Below are positions 5,378 through 6,235 of a stretch of DNA of 6,235 nucleotides, piece by piece. A model generated the notes under the pieces. That model had not been told where the DNA came from and made no database searches. It was given only the letters and a program-made list of their open reading frames with translations. Position numbers and translations under genes: made by a program. The DNA comes from Actinomycetes bacterium (GTDB taxonomy: Bacteria > Actinomycetota > Actinomycetes > Actinomycetales > Cellulomonadaceae). The stretch lies in NCBI GenBank assembly GCA_023390875.1, contig JAEWCA010000220.1, positions 1-6,235 of the forward strand. The letters run 5' to 3'. Numbering within the stretch: position 1 is the stretch's first letter; every line of letters starts with the position of its first letter.

Positions 5378-5406
5378 ACGGTACACACGCGGCGGTGCCG
5401 GGTCGA
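5378..5406 (-). promoter_or_regulatory. Leaderless-type promoter of the M3 peptidase gene
   Basis: On the - strand, TCGACC (5406-5401) and TACCGT (5383-5378) are 17 bp apart, the ideal spacing for a housekeeping sigma factor. TACCGT fits TANNNT, and TCGACC matches TTGACA at four of six positions. The ATG at 5371 follows the -10 by six bases, so transcription would begin at or beside the start codon. No Shine-Dalgarno is present, in agreement. The promoter lies just past the stop of the IclR gene. Confidence 0.55.
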
Positions 5407-5412
5407 CGGAGT

Positions 5413-6180
5413 TCAGGTGCGTGGGCAGAGCCGGCGGGTCAGCTCGTCGGCGGCGCGCCGGGTCGCCACCGCGAGGCGCGGGACGTCGTCGTCGTCGACG
5501 TCGTCCTGCGGGTACGTGACGGCGAGCCCCGCGATCGGGAAGCCCGTGTGGTCGTGCACCGCCGCCGCGACCGACGCGAACCCGGGCGTCACGTCGCCGT
5601 CCTCGCGCGCCCAGCCCCGCGCGCGGACCTCGGTGAGCACCGTGCGCAGCTCGGAGAGCCGGCGCGGCCCGACGCCCGTGCGGTCGACGAACGCGTCACG
5701 CCCCGGGAACAGCGCCCTCACCTGGGCCGACGGCAGAGCCGCGAGGATGGCGCGGCCGCTCGCGGTGAGGTGCGCAGGCAGCCGGACCCCGACATCCGTG
5801 ACGAGCGACGGCTGGCCGGGAGCGCGCTCCTCCAGCACGTAGAGGACGTCGCGGCCGTGCAGCACCGCCAGGTGCGCGCTGTGGCCGACGTGGTCGACGA
5901 GCCGTGCGAGGACGGGCCGCGCCGCGCGGGCCAGCGGCGCCTGGCGGGAGTACGCCGAGCCGAGCTCGAACGCGCTCACGCCCAGGCCGTACCGGCGTTC
6001 CTCGGGCAGGTGCACGACGAACCCGTGCTCCGCGAGCACGGCGAGCAGGTGGTACGTCGTCGAGCGCGGGAGGTCGAGCGCCTGCGCGAGCGACGCGGCC
6101 GGCACCGGACCCGTGCGCGACAGGTGGCGCAGCACGCGCAACGTCGCGTCGGCGGCCGGCACCTCGCTGCTCCTCGCCAC
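5413..6180 (-). CDS. IclR family transcriptional regulator
   Basis: The 255-residue protein has the two IclR domains. The N-terminal winged helix-turn-helix covers about 8-66 (ATLRVLRHL, then PAASLAQALDLPRSTTYHLLAVLAEHG with the recognition helix near 38-50, and the wing VVHLPEERRYGLG). The effector-binding domain covers about 80-250, with the conserved LPAHLTASGRAILAALP (134-150) and TPGFASVAAAVHDHTGFPIAGLAVTYP (198-224). An acidic run DDVDDDD (226-232) lies near the C-terminus, encoded by a GTC/GAC-type repeat. The start is the GTG at 6180-6178, backed by a strong Shine-Dalgarno. IclR proteins bind small metabolites and often control a neighbouring, commonly divergent, catabolic operon, which here would lie beyond the right edge. 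The M3 peptidase gene follows 41 bp downstream with its own promoter-like sequence. The family call is secure; the ligand and target are unknown. Confidence 0.94.
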   Translation of the reverse strand: MARSSEVPAADATLRVLRHLSRTGPVPAASLAQALDLPRSTTYHLLAVLAEHGFVVHLPEERRYGLGVSAFELGSAYSRQAPLARAARPVLARLVDHVGHSAHLAVLHGRDVLYVLEERAPGQPSLVTDVGVRLPAHLTASGRAILAALPSAQVRALFPGRDAFVDRTGVGPRRLSELRTVLTEVRARGWAREDGDVTPGFASVAAAVHDHTGFPIAGLAVTYPQDDVDDDDVPRLAVATRRAADELTRRLCPRT

Positions 6181-6183
6181 GGC

Positions 6184-6192
6184 CCTCCTCCC
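6184..6192 (-). promoter_or_regulatory. Ribosome binding site of the IclR gene
   Basis: Read on the - strand, GGGAGGAGG (6192-6184) precedes the GTG at 6180. The GGAGG at 6191-6187 has a six-base spacing. This is the strongest Shine-Dalgarno in the window and fixes the start. The remaining bases to 6235 show no clear promoter. Confidence 0.8.
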
Positions 6193-6235
6193 GTCCGCGG
6201 GACGCCGGCGCGACTCGTCGTCGCGCTCACCGTCG

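Noticed and set aside
5486..5508. GTC/GAC-rich run as a repeat array
   Set aside because: It is short and encodes the acidic DDVDDDD run of the IclR protein in frame, so low-complexity coding sequence explains it.
2981..5842. A 953-codon open frame on the + strand
   Set aside because: It lies across the DinB gene and antisense to the M3 peptidase and IclR genes, which have clear family motifs. Its product is a low-complexity Arg/Val/Gly-rich sequence with no recognisable domain, as expected from a high-GC shadow frame.

Overview
The window is very GC-rich, and its genes strongly prefer G or C at third codon positions. Start codons are a mix of GTG and ATG. The gene content (an AIM24 family protein, a pentapeptide/DinB fusion, an M3 oligopeptidase and an IclR regulator) fits a high-GC actinobacterium, possibly near Cellulomonadaceae. 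That placement rests on composition and family resemblance only; no search was run. I see no tRNA, rRNA, CRISPR array, insertion sequence or phage gene.

Left part (1-846, + strand): this is the least understood region. It holds the 3' end of an unknown gene (1-269), a second unknown gene (317-748) whose C-terminal half aligns without gaps to the first, and an overlapping 33-codon gene (745-846). The last encodes an acidic peptide with no Lys, Arg or His and a single cysteine as its last residue. The three look like the tail of one operon that begins outside the window. The architecture resembles a small peptide system, possibly a modified peptide, but no modifying enzyme is visible.

Middle part (905-3458): an AIM24 family gene (905-1573, +) with a possible leaderless promoter converges on an unknown 149-aa gene (2048-1599, -). 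A 131-bp divergent spacer follows, then a stand-alone NrdI-like flavodoxin (2180-2605, +) with an altered flavin-phosphate loop and no ribonucleotide reductase genes beside it. A strong hairpin (2606-2635) closes that gene. Next is a pentapeptide-repeat/DinB fusion protein (2709-3458, +).

Right part (3455-6180, - strand): an M3 family zinc oligopeptidase (5371-3455) ends against the DinB gene so tightly that a single CTAG supplies both stop codons. An IclR family regulator (6180-5413) lies upstream of the peptidase on the same strand. A promoter-like sequence between them would start the peptidase transcript at or next to its ATG. The regulator's own target is probably outside the window to the right, or is itself or the peptidase; the sequence does not decide this.

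Apart from the left-hand trio, the genes look like ordinary housekeeping or accessory actinobacterial genes, each in a short transcription unit.
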